Position numbers and translations under genes: made by a program
Origin: an uncultured Eubacteriales bacterium
Lineage (GTDB): Bacteria > Bacillota > Clostridia > Christensenellales > CAG-917
Reading direction: 5' to 3'
Length of the DNA: 64,000 nt
NCBI GenBank assembly: GCA_900548005.1
Contig: URIZ01000001.1
Coordinates: forward strand, 1 to 64,000
The notes under the pieces: generated by a model
What the model was told of the DNA's origin: nothing
Database searches by the model: none
The model's input: the letters and a program-made list of their open reading frames with translations, nothing else
In this document: in pieces, positions 49,196 to 58,418 of the stretch
How the letters are laid out: each line of letters opens with the position of its first letter
How positions within the stretch are numbered: the stretch's first letter is position 1

Positions 49196-52100
49196 ATGAC
49201 AAACAACAAAGCGAATAAATCAAAGATATTAGCACTTATACTCGGTCTTACGATGTGCCTTGCGCTTATGCTCGGCATCGTGTTTGCAAGCCCGACGAGT
49301 ACGGTCTATGCAGAAGGAGAAACGCTTACGCCGTATGATCGTATATACGTAAATGACGAAGCATTAAACAGCGGTTGGTATTTGGACGTGTCTTACACTC
49401 AAAAAAAAGGCAACCCTACGTCGGGTTACGTTGCCAAATACAATAACGGCGTTCTGACTCTTAACAATTATAACGGCGGGGAAATAGGTACAAGCGCTCC
49501 CGCATCAGGATATTACAAAATTGACCTTATCGGGGAAAATACCATTAACGGTGGGCAAAGAGGCGTATTTATCGATACGTCAAATGAAGGACGAGTAACT
49601 ATTACGTCTAATGCAAACGGAAAATTGACGATAAACGTTTCAAGCGCAACATCTGTATGGGGAATAGCCTGCGGAGCGTCGAATTCAGCCAAAACCACTG
49701 ACGTTGTTATTGGAGGTAACGCACAAGTCACAATTAACGCAACGTCTAATGGAGAAAACAAGCAAGTTCAGGGTATTCATGCAAGGAACGTAACAATTGA
49801 AGACAATGCAAGCGTTAATATTACAGCCAAAAACACAAACAATAGCACCGCAAGTCAATGGGTAGCAGGTATTTTTGCAAAAAACAATGCAACTATAAAT
49901 ACAAACGGCAATATCGATATTGACGCTACCGTGGCAGGCGGCGATAGAGCTTATAGTTATGGTATTCAAAACTGCAAAACGATGACTAAAGTCAAAAACA
50001 TGACCATAAAAAATAAGAAAGACGGGCAAGAAGGTTATCCTATTACCCCGAGAGTAAACACATTTAGTGAAACTCATGCTGTAAACGAATATCGTATTAG
50101 CAATATTAACTTTGCGTCCTACCGCTATGGCACACCGTGCTATGTGGCAGCAATAAACGGCACACTTGCAGGCACGGGCGTACCTAAGGAAGCAAATAGA
50201 GGTAGCGGATATTTCCTTGAGGGCGACGAAGTCACTTTGAATGCGCCTTCTTTGCAAGTGAGCGAAACGGATACGACAAACATACCGTTTGACAAATGGT
50301 TTTCGTTTGCAAGTGACGCAGTTATAACAAACGCAACAAGCCAAAACGGAGCGAAACTTACCGTTCAAGACAAGGATATTGAAGTAAGAGCAAATTATAA
50401 AGCGTTTACGGTGCAACCTGTTTTTGAAAGAGAAAGTGGTACAAAAGGTACGGTGACATTTACTCTTATTAGTAATGAATTTAACCAAAGTAATTGGATA
50501 AAAATCAGACCGATAAACGATTTAGAAAAGTCAAAGAGTAACGTTATGCCCGTTGGCGGAACTACTTATAATGCAACTCTTTCCGATAATGGGACTGTTT
50601 ATGGAACTCCTGCCGGCGAATATTTGGTTGAGGTTGAGTATAATAACAAAACATTATACAGCGCGCCTTTCACCGTTGACTATACCGAAAGGAAAGCAAC
50701 CATAGATAGCGTAACTATTTTCGGTGAGCAAGGCGAAGCGATTGCAAACACGGATATTACCGTTACTCTTACGGGATATACGTTTGAAACCGCTCTTTCG
50801 GGAGACTGGATAACAAATCTTCCCGACGGACTTGTTCAGTCTGTTACAAAAGTAAGCGACACCGAGGCGAAAATCACCGTCAGCGGTACGCCTACTGCTC
50901 TTAGCGACCAGTTTGTAGAAATCACGATTCCAAAGGCAAATATCACGGGACTTGCAAGCGATTTGACTGCCGAAAGCAATTCGGACGCAAAATTTAATAT
51001 CGTTGCTACGCTTACAGAAATTGCCGTTCCGAAAGCAAAAACGAATCTAACTTATACGGCAGGAAGTCAAATAGGCGTGGAAGGTGGCGTCGGCTATACG
51101 CTAACAGGAAATAGCGGCGTTGACGCAAAAACTTATACCGCAATCGCAAAATTAGAGAGCGGATATAAGTGGAACGACGGCACGATAACCGACAAGGAAA
51201 TCTCTTGGAGCATAGGTAAGAGAAACCCTATTGTAAGCGATTTTAACTTCTATGAACCGAGCAACCTTACGTATGACGGCAATGCCAAAACCGCAACCGT
51301 TAGTTTGATTGCTTTCTATGGTGACGAAACAGGCTTTGCCATCACGGTTAAGTACAAAAAAGGCGGAGTGATTGTTGCTAAGGCAAAAGACGCAGGCGAA
51401 TATGAAGTGTATATCGACACAACCGAAACGGCAAACTTTAACTCGGCAACCGATATTCACGACGCTTCGTGGATATTTACAATCGCAAAGGCAGAACAAT
51501 CTGCACCGTCAGCATCGCTATTTACAACCATTGCTCCTACTTCGGAGGCCACAACGGACGGCAAGATAACGGGTATAACCGCCGAAATGGAATACCGCAA
51601 AGTAGGCGATTCTGCTTGGACTTCGGGAACAGGTAGCGACGTTACAGGACTTTCGTCCGGTAAATATCAAATAAGGTTTAAGGAAACGGACAACTACAAT
51701 GCAGGAGAAGTTGTCGAAGTGCAAGTTCCTGAAAGCGGCGTTTCTTCATACAATCTTACCGTAAACGGCGGAACAGGCGAAGGTGTGTTTAATGAGGGCG
51801 CAAGCGTAACTATCACCGCATACGAGCCTGCAACAGGAAAGAAATTTTCGGGTTGGACGATTGAGGGAATAAGCGGTCTTGATACGACGCAAAAAGAAAT
51901 CACTTTCAATATGCCCGCAAATGCCGTAACCGCAACCGCAAATTATGAAGATATAGAGTACGCTATTACCGTAAACGGCGGAACGGCAGATAAATCAAAG
52001 GCAAAATGTGGCGAAAGCGTAACCATTACGGCAAACGTCCCTGCAACGGGAAAAGAGTTCGATAAGTGGGTTGTTACGGGAATTACCTTGTCCGACGAGG

Positions 52101-52555
52101 ATTTGGCAAAATCGACGGTTACTTTCGAAATGCCCGCAAGCAACGTGACAATGGAAGCGCATTTCAGAGATATAGAAGAGGCTCCGTCGATTGAAATCAA
52201 AGTCGAAGGCGGAACGGGTGCAGGAACTTACACCCAAGGCGAAAGTGCAACAGTAACGGCAGAAGATAAAGAAGGCAAAGTGTTCAAAGGCTGGAAGGAC
52301 GAAAGCGGTAAAATCGTCAGCACAAACGAGAGTTATACCTTTACCGTGACGGAAGCAACAACCCTTACGGCCGTGTATGAAGATGCCCCCGTGGCAAAGA
52401 AAGGACTTTCGGGCGGAGCGATTGCGGGTATCGTAATCGGTTCAGTAGCGGTCGCAGGAATCGGCGGATTTGCAATCTTCTGGTTCGCTGTCAAGAAAAA
52501 GACTTTTGCGGATTTAATCGCAGCAATCAAAGCGCTATTTACCAAAAAGAAATAA
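49196..52555 (+). CDS. Large cell-surface protein with beta-repeats
   Basis: A 1119-residue exported protein. The signal peptide (residues 1-40, KSKILALILGLTMCLALMLG, cleavage near VYAEG) is followed by a Thr/Asn-rich region with regular short strands (about 60-280, suggesting a right-handed beta-helix), several immunoglobulin-like segments, and three InlB-type B-repeats near the C-terminus (about 850-1060; each starts like LTVNGGTGEG, with F-x-W, then a NYED/HFRD end). The C-terminus has a small linker, one membrane helix (GGAIAGIVIGSVAVAGIGGF) and a basic tail, with no LPXTG motif. AAGGAG precedes the ATG. It is probably an adhesin carried on the island. Confidence 0.88.
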   Translation: MTNNKANKSKILALILGLTMCLALMLGIVFASPTSTVYAEGETLTPYDRIYVNDEALNSGWYLDVSYTQKKGNPTSGYVAKYNNGVLTLNNYNGGEIGTSAPASGYYKIDLIGENTINGGQRGVFIDTSNEGRVTITSNANGKLTINVSSATSVWGIACGASNSAKTTDVVIGGNAQVTINATSNGENKQVQGIHARNVTIEDNASVNITAKNTNNSTASQWVAGIFAKNNATINTNGNIDIDATVAGGDRAYSYGIQNCKTMTKVKNMTIKNKKDGQEGYPITPRVNTFSETHAVNEYRISNINFASYRYGTPCYVAAINGTLAGTGVPKEANRGSGYFLEGDEVTLNAPSLQVSETDTTNIPFDKWFSFASDAVITNATSQNGAKLTVQDKDIEVRANYKAFTVQPVFERESGTKGTVTFTLISNEFNQSNWIKIRPINDLEKSKSNVMPVGGTTYNATLSDNGTVYGTPAGEYLVEVEYNNKTLYSAPFTVDYTERKATIDSVTIFGEQGEAIANTDITVTLTGYTFETALSGDWITNLPDGLVQSVTKVSDTEAKITVSGTPTALSDQFVEITIPKANITGLASDLTAESNSDAKFNIVATLTEIAVPKAKTNLTYTAGSQIGVEGGVGYTLTGNSGVDAKTYTAIAKLESGYKWNDGTITDKEISWSIGKRNPIVSDFNFYEPSNLTYDGNAKTATVSLIAFYGDETGFAITVKYKKGGVIVAKAKDAGEYEVYIDTTETANFNSATDIHDASWIFTIAKAEQSAPSASLFTTIAPTSEATTDGKITGITAEMEYRKVGDSAWTSGTGSDVTGLSSGKYQIRFKETDNYNAGEVVEVQVPESGVSSYNLTVNGGTGEGVFNEGASVTITAYEPATGKKFSGWTIEGISGLDTTQKEITFNMPANAVTATANYEDIEYAITVNGGTADKSKAKCGESVTITANVPATGKEFDKWVVTGITLSDEDLAKSTVTFEMPASNVTMEAHFRDIEEAPSIEIKVEGGTGAGTYTQGESATVTAEDKEGKVFKGWKDESGKIVSTNESYTFTVTEATTLTAVYEDAPVAKKGLSGGAIAGIVIGSVAVAGIGGFAIFWFAVKKKTFADLIAAIKALFTKKK

Positions 52556-52572
52556 GATGAACTAAATAAGAC

Positions 52573-52609
52573 AAGACCATCACTCGATAAAACGGGTGGT
52601 GGTCTTTTT
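52573..52609 (+). terminator. Terminator of the surface protein gene
   Basis: AAGACCATCAC (52573-52583) pairs with GTGGTGGTCTT (52596-52606) with one wobble, followed by TTTC. Confidence 0.85.
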
Positions 52610-52675
52610 CGCTATTAACAAAAACCATGAGAAACGCTCAAAATTATGGTGTCGCTTAACTTGTACACCTTACTC

Positions 52676-52704
52676 TTTACATTCGTATAGATTTATGCTA
52701 TAAT
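52676..52704 (+). promoter_or_regulatory. Promoter of the WYL regulator operon
   Basis: TTTACA (52676-52681), 17 nt, TATAAT (52699-52704). Confidence 0.82.
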
Positions 52705-52742
52705 ATGGTTAACTAAAATGGGAGAGGTATAGGAGTCGGTCG

Positions 52743-53753
52743 ATGAAGCAAGAGAAAGCGTACAAAATAAAACTCATAAAAATCCTTGAGATACTGCGCC
52801 AAGATTCGGACGAAGACCATTACATAGAGTCCACGGAAATACTGTCAAAACTCGCTGCTATGGGCATAGAGTGCGACAGGCGAACGCTGTACGGAGATAT
52901 TGACGTTCTCAATGATTTTGGGTACGAAGTATTGTGCGAGAAGAACCCCGGCAAGCCGAACAAGTATTGCGTGGTGGACCGCAGCTTTGACGTCCCGGAA
53001 CTTCGCATTCTTATGGATGCGGTGCAGGCATCGAGTTTTATTACACCGAGCAAAACCGAGGTCCTATTGGATAAAATAGCCGACCTTGGCGGTAGCCACC
53101 GTGCGGAACTCTTGCGGAGTAATATCGTAAAATTCAATACTACAAAGAGCGCAAACGAAAGCATCTTCTATTCGATAAGCGAAATCAACTTGGCGATAGA
53201 GAACAACAAGAAAGTTTCGTTTGAATACTTCGACTTCAACTCAAAGCATGAGCGGGTATATAGGCGAAACGGGAAACGGTATTTCGTCAATCCGCTTGCC
53301 ACGATTTATGACGATGACAACTACTACCTGATATGCTACTACGGAAGATTTGAGGGCGTGGTGCATTATCGCATAGACCGAATGGACCGTGTCGAAATGG
53401 TTGTTAATCAACCTATAGACGTATATAAAGGCGAGCCGATCGATTTGAAGAGACACAAAAAGACTTTGTTCGGAATGTTCCAAGGCGAAGAACAGTTGGT
53501 AGAGTTCCAAGCCGACGCGAGCATTTTAGATCCGATATTTGATATCTTCGGAGACAAGGTGGAAATCACTCCGGACGAGAACGGGAAACTGCGTTTCAAA
53601 GCGGCAGTGCAGTTGAGTCCGACATTCTTTGGGTGGTGCTTGTCGTTCGGAGACAAACTGCAAGTGGTCGGACCGAACGAAGTGGTAGAAAAAGTAGTTG
53701 AGTATATTCAATCGTTGACGCGCGGATACAAAATGGAAAACAAAGGAGAGTAA
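52743..53753 (+). CDS. WYL-domain transcriptional regulator
   Basis: A 336-residue regulator with an N-terminal winged helix (about 8-70, CDRRTLYGDIDVLNDFGYEV) and a WYL domain (about 135-230: FEYFDF, KRYFVNPLATIYDDDNYYLI) followed by a WCX-type C-terminal extension (about 245-330). WYL proteins bind nucleic-acid ligands and often control or accompany phage-defence loci. It starts an operon with two small membrane proteins (5 and 9 bp gaps), just upstream of the type I restriction genes, and may regulate them. Confidence 0.9.
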   Translation: MKQEKAYKIKLIKILEILRQDSDEDHYIESTEILSKLAAMGIECDRRTLYGDIDVLNDFGYEVLCEKNPGKPNKYCVVDRSFDVPELRILMDAVQASSFITPSKTEVLLDKIADLGGSHRAELLRSNIVKFNTTKSANESIFYSISEINLAIENNKKVSFEYFDFNSKHERVYRRNGKRYFVNPLATIYDDDNYYLICYYGRFEGVVHYRIDRMDRVEMVVNQPIDVYKGEPIDLKRHKKTLFGMFQGEEQLVEFQADASILDPIFDIFGDKVEITPDENGKLRFKAAVQLSPTFFGWCLSFGDKLQVVGPNEVVEKVVEYIQSLTRGYKMENKGE

Positions 53754-53758
53754 GATAT

Positions 53759-54085
53759 ATGAACTTCGAGGATATGCCAAACTCTGCATATGCGGCTTAC
53801 TTACAGTCGAAAAAGGCGGAAGAAGAACGGAAGTCTAACGACCAATATAAAAACTCGATAATGAACGCGACAAACGCAGTAGAAGAGCAAAGCATCTTAT
53901 TGCAAAGGCAACTTCAAGAGATGCAAGAGCAAAATCAATTATTGCGTAAGCAAATTGAGCAAGCGCAAGACGATGCTGCAAACTCCAAAATAGAAGCTCG
54001 CAAAAACAAGATATTTGGATGGGTGTCGTTTGGCATCGGTACGGTGGTTGCTATTGTCGGCATCGTGCTTGGGATAGTATTATAA
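53759..54085 (+). CDS. Small coiled-coil membrane protein
   Basis: A 108-residue protein: a polar N-terminus (MNFEDMPNSAYAAYLQSKK), a coiled coil rich in Gln, Glu and Leu (about 45-80, LQRQLQEMQEQNQLLRKQIE), and a single C-terminal membrane helix (about 87-108). It is predicted to be tail-anchored with the coil in the cytoplasm. GGAGA is 5-10 nt before the ATG. It sits between the WYL regulator and another small membrane protein; no family recognised. Confidence 0.78.
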   Translation: MNFEDMPNSAYAAYLQSKKAEEERKSNDQYKNSIMNATNAVEEQSILLQRQLQEMQEQNQLLRKQIEQAQDDAANSKIEARKNKIFGWVSFGIGTVVAIVGIVLGIVL

Positions 54086-54094
54086 GGAGTAATA

Positions 54095-54328
54095 ATGACA
54101 ATTTTTATTGAAATAATAACAGTTCTATGGCAAGCCTTTTGGGAAACGATGAAAGCGTTCGGTACGGCCATATGGGATAATTTGCCCGCTATTCTTGAAT
54201 TCAAGAAAGTGATGGGGTATTTTACACCCACAGGAATGATTGCACTTTACTTGGGTGTTCCTACCATAGTCGTTACTATGGTAATTTTTGTATGCAAAAA
54301 AGTCATCAAACGGCTTTCCGACGCCTAA
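54095..54328 (+). CDS. Small membrane protein
   Basis: A 77-residue hydrophobic protein with a helical N-terminal half (MTIFIEIITVLWQAFWETMK) and a clear membrane helix at about 48-70 (ALYLGVPTIVVTMVIFVCKK), ending in a basic tail. AAGGAG precedes the ATG. It lies 9 bp downstream of the coiled-coil protein. No family recognised. Confidence 0.72.
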   Translation: MTIFIEIITVLWQAFWETMKAFGTAIWDNLPAILEFKKVMGYFTPTGMIALYLGVPTIVVTMVIFVCKKVIKRLSDA

Positions 54329-54334
54329 AAGTCC

Positions 54335-54363
54335 TTGAAATTTTATAGCGTCCGTGTTATAAT
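54335..54363 (+). promoter_or_regulatory. Promoter of the xre-hsdM-hsdS operon
   Basis: TTGAAA (54335-54340), 17 nt, TATAAT (54358-54363). Confidence 0.82.
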
Positions 54364-54396
54364 ATTAGAGGAATAGTTTACTTGGAGGTTTAGCAA

Positions 54397-54591
54397 GTGA
54401 CTTTTGGTGAAAAGGTAAAATATACAAGGAAATCACTACAATTAACACAACAAAAATTCGCCGCCCTCTTGGGCATATCATTTGCAACCGTGAACCGATG
54501 GGAAAAGGGGCATGCAACGCCCACATACGAGACGCTCGAAAGGTTCAATGCCTTGTGTAAAGAAAACGGAATACATTTTGATGATAACTAA
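54397..54591 (+). CDS. Small Xre-family helix-turn-helix regulator
   Basis: A 64-residue protein that is almost entirely a lambda-repressor-like helix-turn-helix (LTQQKFAALLGISFATVNRW). The start is GTG at 54397, supported by GGAGG 9 nt upstream. It is the first gene of the restriction-modification operon and may act as a controller that delays or balances hsd expression. Confidence 0.87.
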   Translation: MTFGEKVKYTRKSLQLTQQKFAALLGISFATVNRWEKGHATPTYETLERFNALCKENGIHFDDN

Positions 54592-54637
54592 CTAAGATAA
54601 CGAAATCTCGTGAAAATGATTGCAAAGGAGAACAATG

Positions 54638-56248
54638 ATGGCTAAAATTCAAAAGCAAGAAAAGTCAATGGAAGCGGCACTTTGGGAATCTGCTAATAAA
54701 CTACGCGGTGCTGTAGAACCTGCTGAATATAAACACGTCGTGTTGAGCTTGATTTTCTTGAAGTATGCGAGTGATAAGTTCGAAGAGCGTAGAAAAGAAA
54801 TAATAAATGAAGGGCATGAAGCTTTTGTGGATAATGTCGCATTTTATACGATGAAAAGTGTATTCTATTTGCCACCAGAGTCTCGTTGGTCTTATATAAT
54901 GGAGCAGTCAAAACAAAGCGATATTGCTTTGAAAATCGACACTGCTCTTTATACGATTGAGAAGAATAATGAATCATTGAGAGGAGCATTGCCTGATAAT
55001 TACTATTCCCGCCTTGGACTCGACACGGCAAAACTCGCCTCTCTTCTTGATGAAATCAATAAAATAGAACTGACTGCAGATAAAGAGCAAGATGTAATGG
55101 GTAGGGTATATGAGTACTTCCTATCCAATTTTGCGTTGCAAGAGGGTAAGGGTAAGGGCGAATTCTATACTCCAAAATGCATCGTAAACCTCATTGCCGA
55201 GTTAATCGAACCATACAAAGGAAAGATATATGATCCTTGCTGCGGTTCGGGTGGAATGTTTGTTCAGTCGATGAAGTTCGTTCAAGCACACAACGGGAAT
55301 ACGCGTGAAATAGCGGTGTTTGGACAAGAAGCAACGAATACGACATTAAAGCTCGCTCGTATGAACTTGGCGATTCGCGGAATTAACGGCAATTTGGGGA
55401 AGAAGGCAGTTAGCACGTTTACAGATGACCAACATAAGGACGAAAAATTTGATTTTATTATGGCGAATCCGCCATTTAATCAAAAGTCTTGGAGAGCGGA
55501 AAACGAATTAACAACTGATTCGCGTTGGGATGGCTACGAAGTGCCACCCACAAGCAATGCGAACTATGGTTGGATTTTGCATATGGTTTCGCACTTATCT
55601 CAAAACGGTATTGCAGGTTTCCTTCTTGCAAACGGTGCATTGTCGGGGGATGGAACAGAGCTTGCGATAAGGAAAAAGTTGATCGAGAACGACTTGGTAG
55701 AAGCAATCATTATTTTGCCAAGAAACCTTTTCTATACAACCGATATTAGCGTAACGCTTTGGATTATTAATAAGAATAAAATGGCTCGGACTATTATGCA
55801 AAATAATAAACCGAGATCGTATCGTGACCGTACCGGAGAAATTTTGTTTATGGATCTTCGCCAAATGGGGTCACCGTATGAGAAAAAATATATAGAATTG
55901 ACCGAAGAAGATAGGGCAAAGGTAGCAGCGACATATCATTCTTGGCAATCATCAAACGCAACAGAAGGGTATGAAAATATAGATGAATACTGCTATTCGG
56001 CAAAGGTTTATTCCAAGGACTTAACTGATGAGCAAAGACAAAACGGCGAAAAATCCGTTGAAGAGAATGGGTGGTCGCTTGTTCCGAGCAAGTATATTAA
56101 GTTTATCAACAGGGATGAAAATGTTGATTACGACACCAAAATGAAGCAACTCCAAAGTGAATTAACTGACCTCTTGAAAGAAGAGGAACAGTCGAAAGCG
56201 GACTTGCTTGCTGTTTTTAAGGAGTTGGGGTATGAAATCAAACTATGA
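54638..56248 (+). CDS. hsdM: Type I restriction-modification methyltransferase HsdM
   Basis: A 536-residue N6-adenine methyltransferase, the M subunit of a type I system. The N-terminal helical HsdM domain (WESANKLRGAVEPAEYKHVV) is followed by SAM-binding DPCCGSGGMF (near 197) and the catalytic NPPF (near 276). The last 120 residues are helical and should contact HsdS. Of two adjacent ATGs the second (54638) has the better spacing to AAGGAG. The end overlaps hsdS by 17 bp. M2S1 alone methylates; with HsdR it cuts unmodified DNA. Confidence 0.95.
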   Translation: MAKIQKQEKSMEAALWESANKLRGAVEPAEYKHVVLSLIFLKYASDKFEERRKEIINEGHEAFVDNVAFYTMKSVFYLPPESRWSYIMEQSKQSDIALKIDTALYTIEKNNESLRGALPDNYYSRLGLDTAKLASLLDEINKIELTADKEQDVMGRVYEYFLSNFALQEGKGKGEFYTPKCIVNLIAELIEPYKGKIYDPCCGSGGMFVQSMKFVQAHNGNTREIAVFGQEATNTTLKLARMNLAIRGINGNLGKKAVSTFTDDQHKDEKFDFIMANPPFNQKSWRAENELTTDSRWDGYEVPPTSNANYGWILHMVSHLSQNGIAGFLLANGALSGDGTELAIRKKLIENDLVEAIIILPRNLFYTTDISVTLWIINKNKMARTIMQNNKPRSYRDRTGEILFMDLRQMGSPYEKKYIELTEEDRAKVAATYHSWQSSNATEGYENIDEYCYSAKVYSKDLTDEQRQNGEKSVEENGWSLVPSKYIKFINRDENVDYDTKMKQLQSELTDLLKEEEQSKADLLAVFKELGYEIKL

Positions 56249-57353
56249 AAAACTCGGCGGATATATTCGGCTTGTTGATGAAAGAAACAATGATTGTTCC
56301 ATTACAAAGTTGTTAGGCGTAAGCATTGAAAAGAATTTTATTGAATCTATCGCAAACACCATAGGAACGGATATGTCAACATACAAAATTGTCAAAAAAG
56401 GGCAATTTGCGTATGGCCCGGTTACTTCCCGTAATGGGGATAAGATATCCATCGCCTTGTTGGAAGAAGACAAGTGCATTATTTCCAGTTCATACAGTGT
56501 GTTTGAAATAACCGATACATCAAAACTTCTGCCTGAATATTTGAATCTTTGGTTTAAACGCCCGGAGTTCGATAGATACGCTCGTTTCCACTCTCACGGG
56601 AGCGCGCGCGAAATATTCGATTGGGCGGAAATGTGCAATGTAGAACTTCCGATCCCAGAGATAGATGAGCAAATAAAAATAATCAATGCTTATAAAGCAA
56701 TAGAACATCGAATTGCCTTAAAAAGGAGGATAAATGATAATTTAGAAGCCCACATTCAGTCCATTTTTGAAGAATCATTTCCGGATTGCACACTCGGCGG
56801 ACCAACTAAACTTGGGGATTATGCTGAATGTGTTTTAGGCGGAACTCCAAGCCGTGACAACCAAGAGTATTGGAACGGAGATATTGCTTGGATAAATTCA
56901 GGCAAAGTCAACGACTTTAGAATCACTACCGCAAGTGAATCTATTACAAAGTTAGGGCTTTCTAAATCAGCGACTAAATTGATGCCAAAACATACTGTTG
57001 TGTTAGCAATTACGGGAGCCACATTGGGGCAGGAAAGTATACTTTTAATCGAAAGTAGTGCTAATCAATCTGTTGTTGGCATTTTAGAAAATCCAACTAT
57101 TCCCTATGAGTTTATTCATCTGTTTATAAAAAAATCGATGAGAGAACTTTTAAGGAATCAAACAGGGGGAGCACAGCCCCATATCAACAAAGATGACGTC
57201 AACAACATTCCACTGTCGCTTCCTACTCCTCAAGAGTTAGACAAATACACAAGAAAAGTCCGCCCATTATTTAATCTTATCGAAAAAAATATGTTTGAGT
57301 TGGACAAATTAACTGTATTGCTAACAAGTTTGCTTACGCGATTAAGCCGCTAA
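56232..57353 (+). CDS. hsdS: Type I specificity subunit HsdS, expressed form
   Basis: A 373-residue protein that sets the recognition sequence. It has target-recognition domain 1 (about 1-150), a conserved helical spacer (KAIEHRIALKRRINDNLEA), target-recognition domain 2 (about 185-335), and a second spacer at the end (LFNLIEKNMFELDKL). The codons for NDNLEA are the recombination site at 56731. The stop is inside the site at 57350. The start at 56232 has AAGGAG 7 nt upstream and overlaps hsdM. The rear half can be exchanged by inversion with the silent cassette at 58937-59533. Confidence 0.93.
   Translation: MKSNYEKLGGYIRLVDERNNDCSITKLLGVSIEKNFIESIANTIGTDMSTYKIVKKGQFAYGPVTSRNGDKISIALLEEDKCIISSSYSVFEITDTSKLLPEYLNLWFKRPEFDRYARFHSHGSAREIFDWAEMCNVELPIPEIDEQIKIINAYKAIEHRIALKRRINDNLEAHIQSIFEESFPDCTLGGPTKLGDYAECVLGGTPSRDNQEYWNGDIAWINSGKVNDFRITTASESITKLGLSKSATKLMPKHTVVLAITGATLGQESILLIESSANQSVVGILENPTIPYEFIHLFIKKSMRELLRNQTGGAQPHINKDDVNNIPLSLPTPQELDKYTRKVRPLFNLIEKNMFELDKLTVLLTSLLTRLSR
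56730..56752 (+). repeat. hsdS inversion site a
   Basis: Core TAAATGATAATTTAG (56731-56745) followed by AAGCCCA. The whole 23 bp is matched in inverted orientation by site d at 59511-59533. In frame it encodes NDNLEA. Confidence 0.9.
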
Positions 57354-57364
57354 ATTATCATTTA
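57342..57364 (-). repeat. hsdS inversion site b
   Basis: Reverse complement of TAAATGATAATTTAG followed by CGGCTTAA. It matches site c at 22 of 23 positions, in inverted orientation, and includes the hsdS stop codon. Confidence 0.9.
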
Positions 57365-57416
57365 GTACCCTTCTGTAATATAATTAAAGTTCAGTGAATT
57401 ACAGGAGGACTACCAA

Positions 57417-58409
57417 ATGAAAGAGAAACTAATAAGAGAGATACAGCACGGATTACTTGGTGTTTTGGATCAAAGACAACAGGAGATGCTAAAAACCGTG
57501 TTGTTGCGTTGCCTTGACGGGTATTCGTTGTCGGAAGAGACAAGACAAGATAAAGATAATTATGGGAGCAATAGCCATTACCTTGATATGTTTGTTTCAG
57601 CAAAGAGGGTGGAAGGGTGTTCCGAAAAGACAGTGGAGTACTATACCGCAACCATAAGAAAACTGCTTGTCGAGATAAAAAAGGACATAAAAGATATAAT
57701 GACGGATGATATACGCACTTATTTGTCCGAATATCAAGAGATACACAACTCAAGCAAAGTCACGATGGATAATATGCGACGCATTTTTTCAAGTTTCTTT
57801 TCTTGGCTTGAAGACGAAGACTACATTGTGAAAAGTCCAGTTCGCCGCATACATAAGGTAAAAACGGCAAAAGTCATAAAAGAGACATTTACCGATGAGG
57901 CGATGGAAGTGTTGAGGGACACCTGTACAGACATTCGGAATTTGGCAATGATAGAACTCCTTGCCTCAGCCGGGATAAGAGTTGGCGAGTTGGTTCTATT
58001 AAATAGAACCGATATCGACTTTAACGAAAGGTCTTGTATAGTATTAGGCAAGGGGGACAAGGAGCGCGAAGTGTACTTTGATGCACGAACAAAGCTCCAT
58101 TTGCAAACTTATTTGCAAACAAGGCGTGATGATAACCCAGCGTTGATAGTGTCATTGAAAGCCCCATTCAATCGCCTGTCGATTGGTGGAGTGGAGAAAG
58201 CAGTTAAAAAACTTGGCGAACAAGCGCAAATTCACAAGGTACATCCTCACAAGTTTAGGCGGACTCTTGCAACTATGGCAATAGATAAAGGAATGCCAAT
58301 TGAACAGGTACAAAACTTACTCGGACATAAAAATATAAACACAACAATGCAATATGCAATGGTAAACACTGCAAATGTGAAGAATTCACATAGAAAAATA
58401 ATCGGATAG
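57417..58409 (+). CDS. Tyrosine recombinase, probable hsdS invertase
   Basis: A 330-residue XerC/D-like recombinase. The N-terminal SAM-like core-binding domain covers about 55-140 and the catalytic domain about 155-325, with Arg in GIRVGELV (near 185), HPHKFRRT (near 277), GHKNINTTMQY (His near 300, nucleophile Tyr near 312). All catalytic residues are present. It lies between the expressed hsdS and the alternative hsdS segments and inside the invertible region, as in the pneumococcal and Bacteroides hsdS inversion systems. AGGAGG precedes the ATG. A TATAAT (57379-57384) gives it a promoter whose -35 would overlap site b. Confidence 0.92.
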   Translation: MKEKLIREIQHGLLGVLDQRQQEMLKTVLLRCLDGYSLSEETRQDKDNYGSNSHYLDMFVSAKRVEGCSEKTVEYYTATIRKLLVEIKKDIKDIMTDDIRTYLSEYQEIHNSSKVTMDNMRRIFSSFFSWLEDEDYIVKSPVRRIHKVKTAKVIKETFTDEAMEVLRDTCTDIRNLAMIELLASAGIRVGELVLLNRTDIDFNERSCIVLGKGDKEREVYFDARTKLHLQTYLQTRRDDNPALIVSLKAPFNRLSIGGVEKAVKKLGEQAQIHKVHPHKFRRTLATMAIDKGMPIEQVQNLLGHKNINTTMQYAMVNTANVKNSHRKIIG

Positions 58410-58418
58410 GAGCGTCGT

